Of a stretch of DNA of 64,000 bases, positions 35,462 through 43,156 are shown piece after piece (the first letter of the stretch is position 1; each line of letters begins with the position of its first letter). The stretch is taken from the NCBI RefSeq assembly GCF_009857475.1, contig NZ_WWCJ01000014.1:1-64000 (forward strand), written 5' to 3'. The DNA comes from Pseudoduganella guangdongensis (GTDB lineage Bacteria > Pseudomonadota > Gammaproteobacteria > Burkholderiales > Burkholderiaceae_D). The notes under the pieces are model-generated. The model was not told where the DNA came from. It worked only from the letters and a program-made list of their open reading frames with translations, and searched no databases. The position numbers were made by a program, and so were the translations under genes.

Positions 35462-37585
35462 ATGAAGCGCGTTTCCGCCGTCCTGGCGCTGGCCATTGCC
35501 AGCGCGTTTGCCCAAGCCGCCGTGACCCAGACCACGCGTTACGTCATCATTTCCGAGAACAACGGCAAGCAGATGGGCGAGCAAGTGGTGGAGAACCACG
35601 ACGACGGCCTGACCAAGGTGCGCTTCATTTACAAGGACAACGGCCGCGGCCCGGAACTGACGGAAGAGTTCCGCCTGGGCGCCGACCGCACCATGACCGC
35701 CTACCACGTCAAGGGCAACTCGACCTTCGGCGCGGTGGTCGATGAAAAATTCGAGCGCAACGGCGGCCAGGCGTCCTGGGTCTCCACCACGGAAAAAGGC
35801 GCCAGGGAGGTGCGCGGCCCGGCCCTCTACGTGCCGCTCAACAGCAGCTTCGAAGTCGCCTCGCGCGCCATCTCGGCCCTGGCCGCCGCGCCGGGCCGCA
35901 GCCTGCCGCTGCTGCCGAGCGGCACCCTGACCCACAAGGTGCTGGACGAGATGGAAGTGAGCGGCCCGGGCGGCAAAAAGCAATCCGTCGAGCTGATCGC
36001 GCAGACCGGCATCGGCCTGAGCCCGCAGTTCATGTGGGCCACCAAGGGCGCCCAGCCGGAACTGTTCGCGGTGGTGGTGCCGGGCGTGTTCGTGGCCGCC
36101 GTCGACGGCTGGCAGGGCAACGGCAAGGCGCTGGCCGAGCGCCAGAAGAAGGCCGAAGCGCAGATGCTGAACGACCTGGCCGCCAAGCTGCAGCACCCGC
36201 TGCAAGGCCTGACCGTGGTGAAGAATGCGCGCATCTTCGACAGCAACAAGGGCAGCGTGGGCGCGCCGTCCGACGTGTACGTGCTGCGCGGCCGCATTTC
36301 CGCCATCCTGCCGGCCGGCGCGCCGGTGCGCGGCGCGGTCAACGAGATCGACGCCGCCGGCCGCATCATGCTGCCCGGCCTGTACGATATGCACGCCCAC
36401 CTGGGCCGCTGGGAAGGCGCGCTGCACGTGGCGGCCGGCGTGACCACGCTGCGCGACCTGGGCAACGACAACGCCCAGCTGCAAATGATGATCGACGAGA
36501 CCGCCGGCGGCAAGCTGCTGGCGCCGCAGATCGTGCCGACCGGCTTCCTGGAAGGCGAAAGCCAGTACTCGTCCAACGGCGGCTTCGTGGTCAAGACGCT
36601 GGAGCAGTCCAAGCGCGCCATCGACTGGTACGCCGGGCACGGCTACCCGCAGCTGAAGATCTACAACTCCTTCCCGAAAGAGATCCTGAAGGAGACCGTG
36701 GCCTACGCCCACCTGCGCGGCATGCGCGTGTCGGGCCACGTGCCGGCCGGCCTGCGCGCGCAGGAAGCGCTGGACGCCGGCTACGACGAGCTGCAGCACA
36801 TCAACCAGGTGATGCTGAACTTCCTGTTCAAGCCGGGCGTGGAAACGCGCAGCCTGGAGCGCTTCTACCTGCCGGCAGAGAAGGTGGCGGGCCTGGACTT
36901 CAATTCCAAGGCGGTGAAGGACTTTGTCGCCACCCTCAAGAAAAAGCAGATCGTGGTCGACCCGACCCTGGCCACCTTCGCCTTCCTCAAGCAGAAGGAC
37001 GGCGATGTCAACGAGCCATGGGCCGCCGTCAAGGACAATATGCCGCCGGACGTGGCGCGCGGCTTCCACGTCGGCACCATGAAGATTGCGGACGCCGCCA
37101 CCCAGGCGCGCTACGAGAAGTCCTACGCCAAGATGGTGCAGTTCGTCGGCACCCTGCACAAGGCCGGCGTGCCGATCGTGGCCGGCACCGACGACCTGGC
37201 CGGCTTCACCCTGCATTCCGAACTGGCGCTGCTGGTCAAGGCCGGCCTGACCCCGGCCGAGGCGATCCAGGTGGCGACCCGCAACGGCGCGCGCTATACC
37301 CGCACCAGCGCCGACCGCGGCAGCATTGAAACCGGCAAGCTGGCAGATCTGGTGCTGGTGGACGGCGACCCGACCAAGAACATCGAGGACCTGCGCAAGG
37401 TGGCCGCCGTGATCACGCGCGGCCACATCATCTATCCTAAAGAGGTGGACCAGGCGCTCGGCATCAAGCCTTTCGTCGAGCAGGTGCCGCTGGTGAAGCC
37501 GCTGGAGGCGGTGCCGGCTAATATCGCCGGCTCCAACGAGGGCATGTTGCGCCAGATTGGCGCGATTGGCCGCAAGCACGATTGA
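35462..37585 (+). CDS. Exported amidohydrolase with large N-terminal domain
   Basis: This 707-residue protein has a signal peptide (MKRVSAVLALAIASAFAQAA). An uncharacterised N-terminal domain of about 220 residues (22-245) comes before the amidohydrolase fold. The metal site is seen as DMHAHLG (His311, His313), RVSGHVPAG, YDELQHINQ and AGTDDLAGF. The C-terminal ATRNGARYT and LADLVLVDGDP fit the family. It is 15 nt after moeB, with GAGGAG upstream, but it is a separate functional unit. Substrate unknown. Confidence 0.82.
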   Translation: MKRVSAVLALAIASAFAQAAVTQTTRYVIISENNGKQMGEQVVENHDDGLTKVRFIYKDNGRGPELTEEFRLGADRTMTAYHVKGNSTFGAVVDEKFERNGGQASWVSTTEKGAREVRGPALYVPLNSSFEVASRAISALAAAPGRSLPLLPSGTLTHKVLDEMEVSGPGGKKQSVELIAQTGIGLSPQFMWATKGAQPELFAVVVPGVFVAAVDGWQGNGKALAERQKKAEAQMLNDLAAKLQHPLQGLTVVKNARIFDSNKGSVGAPSDVYVLRGRISAILPAGAPVRGAVNEIDAAGRIMLPGLYDMHAHLGRWEGALHVAAGVTTLRDLGNDNAQLQMMIDETAGGKLLAPQIVPTGFLEGESQYSSNGGFVVKTLEQSKRAIDWYAGHGYPQLKIYNSFPKEILKETVAYAHLRGMRVSGHVPAGLRAQEALDAGYDELQHINQVMLNFLFKPGVETRSLERFYLPAEKVAGLDFNSKAVKDFVATLKKKQIVVDPTLATFAFLKQKDGDVNEPWAAVKDNMPPDVARGFHVGTMKIADAATQARYEKSYAKMVQFVGTLHKAGVPIVAGTDDLAGFTLHSELALLVKAGLTPAEAIQVATRNGARYTRTSADRGSIETGKLADLVLVDGDPTKNIEDLRKVAAVITRGHIIYPKEVDQALGIKPFVEQVPLVKPLEAVPANIAGSNEGMLRQIGAIGRKHD

Positions 37586-37591
37586 ATCACT

Positions 37592-37597
37592 TATACT
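37592..37597 (+). promoter_or_regulatory. Candidate -10 element of the T2SS operon
   Basis: TATACT lies 25 bp upstream of the gspG ATG in the only gap (37586-37622) between the amidohydrolase and the T2SS genes. The nearest -35-like TTGGCC (37566-37571) is 20 bp away, longer than optimal, and inside the upstream gene. Confidence 0.3.
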
Positions 37598-37622
37598 GCC
37601 AGTTTAATTTTTCGTGAATCTT

Positions 37623-38069
37623 ATGCAAAAACCAAGCCGAAAACCAAGCAAGCTCCGATCGGGCGGTTTTACCCTGATCGAAATCATGGTGGTGGTGGTC
37701 ATCATGGGCGTGCTGGCGGCCCTGGTGCTGCCTAAGGTGCTGGACCGCGTTGGCCAGTCCAAGACGGCCGCCGCCAAAGTCGAGATTTCGACCGTGATGC
37801 AGGCGCTGAAGATGTATAAGCTGGACAACCAGCGCTACCCGACCACCGAGCAGGGCCTGCAAGCGCTGATGACCAAGCCGACCGCCGGCCCGGCCGCCAA
37901 CGGCTGGAAGGCGCCGTACCTGGAAAAAATGCCGAAGGACCCATGGGGCAACCCGTACCAGTTCCTGTCCCCGGGCGTGAAGGGTGAAATCGATGTGTTC
38001 TCCTATGGCGCCGACGGCCAGCCAGGCGGTACCGGCGACGATGCTGATATCGGCTCCTGGGAAATCTAA
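37623..38069 (+). CDS. gspG: T2SS major pseudopilin GspG
   Basis: This 148-residue major pseudopilin builds the T2SS periplasmic pseudopilus. The prepilin leader ends at GG before FTLIEIMVVVVIMGVLAALV (cleavage after Gly18). The body has DNQRYPTTEQGLQALM, PKDPWGNPYQFLSPG and a Ca-site loop with GADGQPGGTGDDADIGSW. The ATG at 37623 is preferred over a GTG at 37614. It is the first gene of the operon. Confidence 0.95.
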   Translation: MQKPSRKPSKLRSGGFTLIEIMVVVVIMGVLAALVLPKVLDRVGQSKTAAAKVEISTVMQALKMYKLDNQRYPTTEQGLQALMTKPTAGPAANGWKAPYLEKMPKDPWGNPYQFLSPGVKGEIDVFSYGADGQPGGTGDDADIGSWEI

Positions 38070-38520
38070 GGCGCGCGGTTTCACGCTGATCGAGCTGCTG
38101 GTGGTGCTGGTCATCATCGGCCTCACGCTCGGCCTGACCGTGATGAGCGCCGCGCCGACCCAGGCGCAGGCCATGCAGAAGGAGGCGGCGCGCATCGCCC
38201 TGCTGCTGCAGCTGGCGCGCGATGAAGCCATCGTGCGCAACCGGCCCATTGCTTTCGAGGCGGGGCCGGACAGCTATCGCTTCCTGGTGCGCAACGAACG
38301 CAGCTGGGAAACCCTGCCGCAGGACGACCTGCTGCGCGAGCGTCCCTTCCAGGCCGGGCCGGTGACCCTGTTGCTCGACCCGCCGCCCAATGTGCCGGGC
38401 AGCATGCGCATTGTTTTCGGGCGCGAGCCGGTGGACCGTCCCTTTGTCCTGACCCTGGCCAGCGGCGACGCGCGGGCCACCATCCGCGCCGACGGCGTCG
38501 GCCATTTCACGGTGGACTGA
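38041..38520 (+). CDS. gspH: T2SS minor pseudopilin GspH
   Basis: This 159-residue minor pseudopilin starts inside the end of gspG (29-nt overlap). The leader MLISAPGKSKARG precedes FTLIELLVVLVIIGLTLGL, with cleavage expected after Gly13. The globular part has ARIALLLQLARDEAIVRNRPIAFEA and FGREPVDRPFVL, as in GspH. No other in-frame start lies close to the leader. Confidence 0.88.
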   Translation: MLISAPGKSKARGFTLIELLVVLVIIGLTLGLTVMSAAPTQAQAMQKEAARIALLLQLARDEAIVRNRPIAFEAGPDSYRFLVRNERSWETLPQDDLLRERPFQAGPVTLLLDPPPNVPGSMRIVFGREPVDRPFVLTLASGDARATIRADGVGHFTVD

Positions 38521-38523
38521 AGA

Positions 38524-38886
38524 ATGCGGCAACGAGGCTTTACCTTGCTGGAAGTGCTGGTGGCGCTGCTGATCGTCGGCACCGCGCTGGGCGCCGCCCT
38601 GCGCGCCATGGGCAGCCTGACCCAGAACAGCGAAGGCCTGCGCAGTGCCATGATGGCCACCTGGTCGGCCGAGAACCGCCTGGTGCAGGTGCGCCTGGCC
38701 AAGGGCTGGCCGGCGACCGGCAAGACCACCTTCGAGTGCCCGCAGGCCGACCTCAATTTCATTTGCGAAGAAGAAGTGATCGCCTCGCCCAACCCGCGCA
38801 TGCGCCGGGTCGAGGTGAGCGTATTCGAAGCCAGCGCGCCGCAGCGGCGCATCATCAAGCTGGTGCAACTGGTGCTGCAAGAATGA
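38524..38886 (+). CDS. gspI: T2SS minor pseudopilin GspI
   Basis: This 120-residue protein has a very short leader (MRQRG) before FTLLEVLVALLIVGTALGAA. The remainder has MATWSAENRLVQVRL (AENRL is typical of GspI) and two Cys (FECPQ and NFICEE) that may pair. GspI, J and K form the pseudopilus tip complex. It overlaps gspJ by 4 nt. Confidence 0.92.
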   Translation: MRQRGFTLLEVLVALLIVGTALGAALRAMGSLTQNSEGLRSAMMATWSAENRLVQVRLAKGWPATGKTTFECPQADLNFICEEEVIASPNPRMRRVEVSVFEASAPQRRIIKLVQLVLQE

Positions 38887-39620
38887 AGAACGCGCGCGGC
38901 TTTACCCTGGTGGAACTGCTGGTGGCGATCACCGTGCTGGCGATCGTCGCCGTGATGGGCTGGCGCGGGCTGGACGGCATCGTGCGCTCGCGCGAGCAGC
39001 TGACGCAGAATATGGAGCAGACGCGCGGCATCCAGCTCACCTTCGCCCAGATGCAAAGCGACCTGGAACAGATCGCCGACAAGGGCCTGCTGCGCCAGCG
39101 CCCGAATATCATGGCCGACAGCGGCCGCCTGGTCTTCATCCGCACCGTGCTGGCGGAGAATGCGGCGTCGCAGTTGCAAGTGGTGAGCTACCTGATTCAC
39201 GAGGGCGTGCTGGTGCGGCGCGAGTCGCGCCTGACGCGCGACCTGGTGCAGCTGCAAGCCTTGTGGCAGGCCGCCCTGGGTGATGCCAGCCCGCAGGGCG
39301 CGGTGGCGCTGCAGAGCGGCGTGACCAGCATGGACGTGCGCGTATGGGAGAGCGGCAGCTGGAAAGCGGCTGGCAATTCGTCGACCGCGTTCAGCGACGT
39401 TACGCCTGGCGGCGCCGGTGGCGCGGGCGGGGAGGGTGCGGATGGCGCCGTTGTGGGCGGCCCGGGCAGCGGCGGCATCGGAGGCGGCGGCCCCGGCGGC
39501 ACCGGCACCTCTGGAGCGGTGCGGGCCCCGACCGAAGGCCCGACCGGCCTGGAAATGACGCTCCTGATCCGAGGCCAGTCCGTGCCCCTGACCAAAGTAT
39601 TCCTGCTGGGGGCCGTATGA
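38883..39620 (+). CDS. gspJ: T2SS minor pseudopilin GspJ with Gly-rich insert
   Basis: This 245-residue protein has the leader MKNARG before FTLVELLVAITVLAIVAVMG and the GspJ body (QMQSDLEQIADKGLL, RLVFIRTVLAEN, VVSYLIHEGVLVRRE, QSGVTSMDVRVWE). A low-complexity Gly/Ala/Ser/Pro region at about 176-212 interrupts the normal domain before TGLEMTLLIRGQSV. This is unusual for GspJ and makes the protein longer than the usual 200-220 residues. It overlaps gspI and gspK by 4 nt each. Confidence 0.88.
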   Translation: MKNARGFTLVELLVAITVLAIVAVMGWRGLDGIVRSREQLTQNMEQTRGIQLTFAQMQSDLEQIADKGLLRQRPNIMADSGRLVFIRTVLAENAASQLQVVSYLIHEGVLVRRESRLTRDLVQLQALWQAALGDASPQGAVALQSGVTSMDVRVWESGSWKAAGNSSTAFSDVTPGGAGGAGGEGADGAVVGGPGSGGIGGGGPGGTGTSGAVRAPTEGPTGLEMTLLIRGQSVPLTKVFLLGAV

Positions 39621-40603
39621 AACCACGCTTCCCGGCGCGCCAGCGCGGCGTGGCTGTTGTTACCGCGCTACTCCTGACCACCCTGGCCGTTTCCATCGTG
39701 GCCAGCTTGTTCTGGCAGCAGCAGGTGCAGGTACGCTCGATGGAAAACCAGCGCCTGCACTTCCAGACGCGCTGGATTCTGCGCGGCGGCCTTGATCTGG
39801 TGCGGCTTATCCTGCGCCAGGACCTGATGGACAACCGCATGGTCACGCGCGCCGACGGTATCTGGGCCACCCCGCTGGCGGAAACCCGGCTGGACCAGTT
39901 CGTGGAGCGCGAACGGATCGAGGGCGAAACCTTCGACGCTTCAATTTCAGGACAGACTTACGACGCGCAGTCGCGCTACAATCTTGCGAATCTTGCCATC
40001 GTGGGCGGGGCCGGCGGCATCAACCGCGCCCAGTTGGCGGTCTTCACGCGCCTGCTGCAGAACCTGCAGCTCAATCCAGCGCTGGCGCAGGTGGTGGCGA
40101 CCCAGGTCGCGCGCAGCGAAGGCGCCGGCCTGCTGGCGCAATCCGGCCCGCCCCAGCCGAACGTGCTGCCGGTGCAGGCCGGCAATGGGCAACCGATGAA
40201 AATGCTGCGCCCGGAGGACCTGCTGTCGGTGGCCGGCTTCGACCAGAAGGCCATCGAGAAACTGCGGGAATTCGTGGTCGTGCTGCCGCAGGCGCAGACC
40301 CCGATCAATGTGAACACCGCCCCGGCCGAATTGCTGGGGGCACTGGCGCCGGGCATGGCGACGGCGGAAGGGCAGGCGCTGCTCGCGGCGCGCAAGCGCA
40401 CGCCGTATATGAACAAGCAGGCGTTCGAGGCGCAAATGACGTCGCTGGGCAAGACCCTGCAGCCGGATGTCGAGGTGGACACGCGCAGCGACTACTTCCT
40501 GGTGCTGAGCCGGGTCAAGCTGGACCGGGCGGAGCTGATGTCCTGGTCGCTGGTGCACCGCGCGCAAAACGGCACGCAGATCGTCTGGATCCGGGAAATC
40601 TAA
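39617..40603 (+). CDS. gspK: T2SS minor pseudopilin GspK
   Basis: This 328-residue protein has a prepilin-like leader (MKPRFPARQRG) before VAVVTALLLTTLAVSIVASL. Like other GspK it lacks Glu at position 5 of the mature form. The body has YNLANLAI, RPEDLLSVAGFDQKAIEKL and PINVNTAPAELLGAL, the helix-hairpin-helix-like SAM domain of GspK. It caps the pseudopilus tip. Confidence 0.92.
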   Translation: MKPRFPARQRGVAVVTALLLTTLAVSIVASLFWQQQVQVRSMENQRLHFQTRWILRGGLDLVRLILRQDLMDNRMVTRADGIWATPLAETRLDQFVERERIEGETFDASISGQTYDAQSRYNLANLAIVGGAGGINRAQLAVFTRLLQNLQLNPALAQVVATQVARSEGAGLLAQSGPPQPNVLPVQAGNGQPMKMLRPEDLLSVAGFDQKAIEKLREFVVVLPQAQTPINVNTAPAELLGALAPGMATAEGQALLAARKRTPYMNKQAFEAQMTSLGKTLQPDVEVDTRSDYFLVLSRVKLDRAELMSWSLVHRAQNGTQIVWIREI

Positions 40604-40632
40604 GGGAAATTAGGGAATAGGGAAGGCAAGCT

Positions 40633-41868
40633 TTGACAACACTCTACATTCGGTATCCGGCCCGCGCCGCAGCCGCCGACAGCGGCGTGCCGGCCAGCTG
40701 CCAGTTCGCCCTGGTGGGCGACGGCGGCAATGTGATGCAGCAGGGCGCCGGCGCCCTGGGCAACCTGGGCGAACTGGTGTCCGGCGCGCGCCGCGTGGTG
40801 CTGCTGCTGGCCGCCGCCGATGTCTCGCTGCTGAAGGTCAAAGTCCCGCCGCTGTCGGGCGCCAGGCTGAAATCGGCGCTGCCGCACCTGGTGGAAGAGC
40901 AGGTGCTGGGCGACCCCGCCGACTGCGTGCTGGCGCTGGCGCCTCCCGCCAACGGCGACAGCGACGAGCGCGTGGTGGCCGTGGCCAACCGCGCCTGGCT
41001 GGAAGTGCTGGTGAAAGCCCTGGTGGCGCAAGGCGCGCAAGGCGTATCCGCGCTGCCGGTGCAATTGTGCCTGCCGCTGGCGCCGGGCAGCGCTTCCGCC
41101 GCGCTGGGCCTGGACGACGCCGGCCTGGAACTGACCCTGCGCAGCGCCCCCTACGAGGGTCTCGGCCTGACCCTGCCGAACGCCCCCGAGCCGGCGCTGC
41201 ACACCCTGCGCGCGCTGGCCGGCGACGCGCCGGTCACGCTGTACGTGGCGCCGGCGCAGCGCGCCGAGTATGCCGCCGCCGCGGCCAATGTGGCGGGCAT
41301 CACCCTGGAAGAAGACAACTGGATACACCGCGTCGCCGCCGCCAAGGCCGTGACGCTCGACCTGGCGGCCAGCCTGGGCGCCGCCAGCGGCGCCACCGCC
41401 CGCGCCTGGGCGCGCTGGAAATGGCCGTATCGCATCGCCGTGGCCGTGGTCGTGGTCAATATCGTCGGCCTGAACTGGGAATTCATGCGCCTGAAACGCG
41501 AAGCTGCTACCGTGCGCCAGAACATGGTGCAGGTATTCCGCGCCGCCTACCCGAACCAGCCGGTGACGGACGACCCGGCGGCGCAGATGCGCCGCAATAT
41601 CGCCGTTGCGCGCGCCGGCAGCGGCGGCGGCAATGCCGATGATTTCACCAATATAAGCGCCGCCCTGGGCGAAGCGCTGGCCGTGCTGCCCAACCGCGAA
41701 GTGGTAGCCGGCGTCGATTACAAGGACCGCAGCATGACCGTCAAATTCAAGCCGGGCAGCGTCGACGCCAATGCGCTGGCGCAGATGCAGGCGGCCCTGG
41801 CGCAGCGCAAGCTGTCCGCCAGCGAGAGCGGTCCCGGCGTGTGGCTGGTGAAAGCGGGAGGCAAGTAA
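40633..41868 (+). CDS. gspL: T2SS inner-membrane protein GspL
   Basis: This 411-residue protein has a cytoplasmic actin-like domain (about 1-260, with LLLLAAADVSLLKVKVPPLSGARLKSALPHLVEEQVL), one membrane helix (WPYRIAVAVVVVNIVGLNW, about 273-291) and a periplasmic ferredoxin-like domain. GspL links the GspE ATPase to GspM. The start is TTG (40633) with GGGAAGG upstream. An ATG further inside would remove the first strand. Confidence 0.88.
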   Translation: MTTLYIRYPARAAAADSGVPASCQFALVGDGGNVMQQGAGALGNLGELVSGARRVVLLLAAADVSLLKVKVPPLSGARLKSALPHLVEEQVLGDPADCVLALAPPANGDSDERVVAVANRAWLEVLVKALVAQGAQGVSALPVQLCLPLAPGSASAALGLDDAGLELTLRSAPYEGLGLTLPNAPEPALHTLRALAGDAPVTLYVAPAQRAEYAAAAANVAGITLEEDNWIHRVAAAKAVTLDLAASLGAASGATARAWARWKWPYRIAVAVVVVNIVGLNWEFMRLKREAATVRQNMVQVFRAAYPNQPVTDDPAAQMRRNIAVARAGSGGGNADDFTNISAALGEALAVLPNREVVAGVDYKDRSMTVKFKPGSVDANALAQMQAALAQRKLSASESGPGVWLVKAGGK

Positions 41869-42386
41869 TGGCGAGCCTGAACGACACCCTCAACGGCTAC
41901 CGCGCCCGTGCCGCGGCATGGTGGAGCGTGCGCACCGAGCAGGAGCAGCGCATGCTGTCGATCGGCGGCGCCGTGGTCGCCTTCGGCCTGGTCTACGGCA
42001 TCTTGATCGACCCGGCGCTGACAGGCCGCGACAAGCTGCAACAGGAGCTGCCGAGACTGAACCAGCAAGTGGCGGAACTGCAGGCCCTGGCCGGCGAGGC
42101 GGCGCAATTGGCGGCCAACCCGCCGGTGCAGCCGCAGCCCCTCGCCAAGGACGGTGTGGCGGCCACGCTGCAAGCGAACGGCCTGACGCCGCAAAACCTT
42201 GCCGTCACCGGCGACTACATTAAAGTGGAATTCAAGGGCGTGCAGTTTGCCGCCCTGGTGGGCTGGCTCGACACCATGCGCCGCGAGCAGCGCGTCGCCG
42301 TGCAGGAAGGGCAGGTGACGCAGCAAGGCCCGGCCGGCCAGGTGGACGCCAACCTGACCCTGCGCCAGGAAACGGTTGCCCGATGA
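41868..42386 (+). CDS. gspM: T2SS inner-membrane protein GspM
   Basis: This 172-residue protein has a cytoplasmic N-terminus, one membrane helix (MLSIGGAVVAFGLVYGILI, about 35-53), a coiled-coil segment (LPRLNQQVAELQALAGEAAQL) and a periplasmic domain ending VDANLTLRQ. It partners GspL. The start overlaps the gspL stop by 1 nt and has GGGAGG upstream; it overlaps gspN by 4 nt. Confidence 0.87.
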   Translation: MASLNDTLNGYRARAAAWWSVRTEQEQRMLSIGGAVVAFGLVYGILIDPALTGRDKLQQELPRLNQQVAELQALAGEAAQLAANPPVQPQPLAKDGVAATLQANGLTPQNLAVTGDYIKVEFKGVQFAALVGWLDTMRREQRVAVQEGQVTQQGPAGQVDANLTLRQETVAR

Positions 42387-43156
42387 AGCGAGCGGTATTG
42401 TGGCTGCTGGCGATTGCCCTCAGCGCGGGCCTGACCGTGCTGGCCTTCCTGCCTGCGAGCTGGATGGGTCAACTGGTCGAAGCGCAGAGCGGCGGCCGTT
42501 TGACCCTGGGCGATGCGCAAGGTACGCTGTGGCGCGGCTCCGCCTTTATCGGCGGCGCCGCCAGCAAGGATGGCGCGGTCACCCCGCTGCTGCCGGGCCG
42601 TTTCAGCTGGCGCCTGTCGCCGCTGGTGGTGTTCGGCAGCGTCGACATGGAATTGCAGAACCCGGACGCGCTGACGCAGCCGGTGTCGCTGCGCGGCGGC
42701 TGGAGCAGCTGGGAAGTCAGTCCGGCGGCATTGATGCTGCCGGCCGACGGACTTGCCGGACTGGGCGCGCCGCTCAACACGCTGGCGCCAAGCGGCCGCA
42801 TGAAGTTGTCCTGGACCTCGCTGCAGATCGAGCGCGCGGGCCAGGCGGTGGCGCTGCGCGGCCGCACCACGCTGGAAATGCAGGACATGGCGTCGCGCCT
42901 GTCGCCATTGAAACCGCTGGGCAGCTACCAACTGGCCTTCGACTGGCAGGGGCAGCAAGCCGCGCTGGCACTGAGTTCGCAACGCGGCCCGCTGCTGTTA
43001 AGCGGTGCCGGGAAATTCGAGCATGGCCGCTTGCAGTTCTCCGGCCAGGCGGAAGCCGCAACAGGATACGAAGACCAGCTGGTCGGCCTATTGAACATGC
43101 TGGGCCAGCGCAAGCCGAACAGCGTTAAAAACGTCATTGCACTAGAGTTCCGATAA
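42383..43156 (+). CDS. gspN: T2SS protein GspN
   Basis: This 257-residue inner-membrane-anchored protein has an N-terminal helix (VLWLLAIALSAGLTVLAFLP) and a beta-rich body (GGRLTLGDAQGTLWRGSAFI, GRFSWRLSPLVVFGSVDM). It matches GspN, a non-essential T2SS component of betaproteobacteria with unclear role. It overlaps gspM by 4 nt and gspD by 1 nt. Confidence 0.85.
   Translation: MKRAVLWLLAIALSAGLTVLAFLPASWMGQLVEAQSGGRLTLGDAQGTLWRGSAFIGGAASKDGAVTPLLPGRFSWRLSPLVVFGSVDMELQNPDALTQPVSLRGGWSSWEVSPAALMLPADGLAGLGAPLNTLAPSGRMKLSWTSLQIERAGQAVALRGRTTLEMQDMASRLSPLKPLGSYQLAFDWQGQQAALALSSQRGPLLLSGAGKFEHGRLQFSGQAEAATGYEDQLVGLLNMLGQRKPNSVKNVIALEFR

Noticed and set aside
35459-37579. A minus-strand open frame almost exactly opposite the second amidohydrolase
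   Set aside because: The plus strand has a signal peptide and a full metal site. The opposite frame has only shadow composition.
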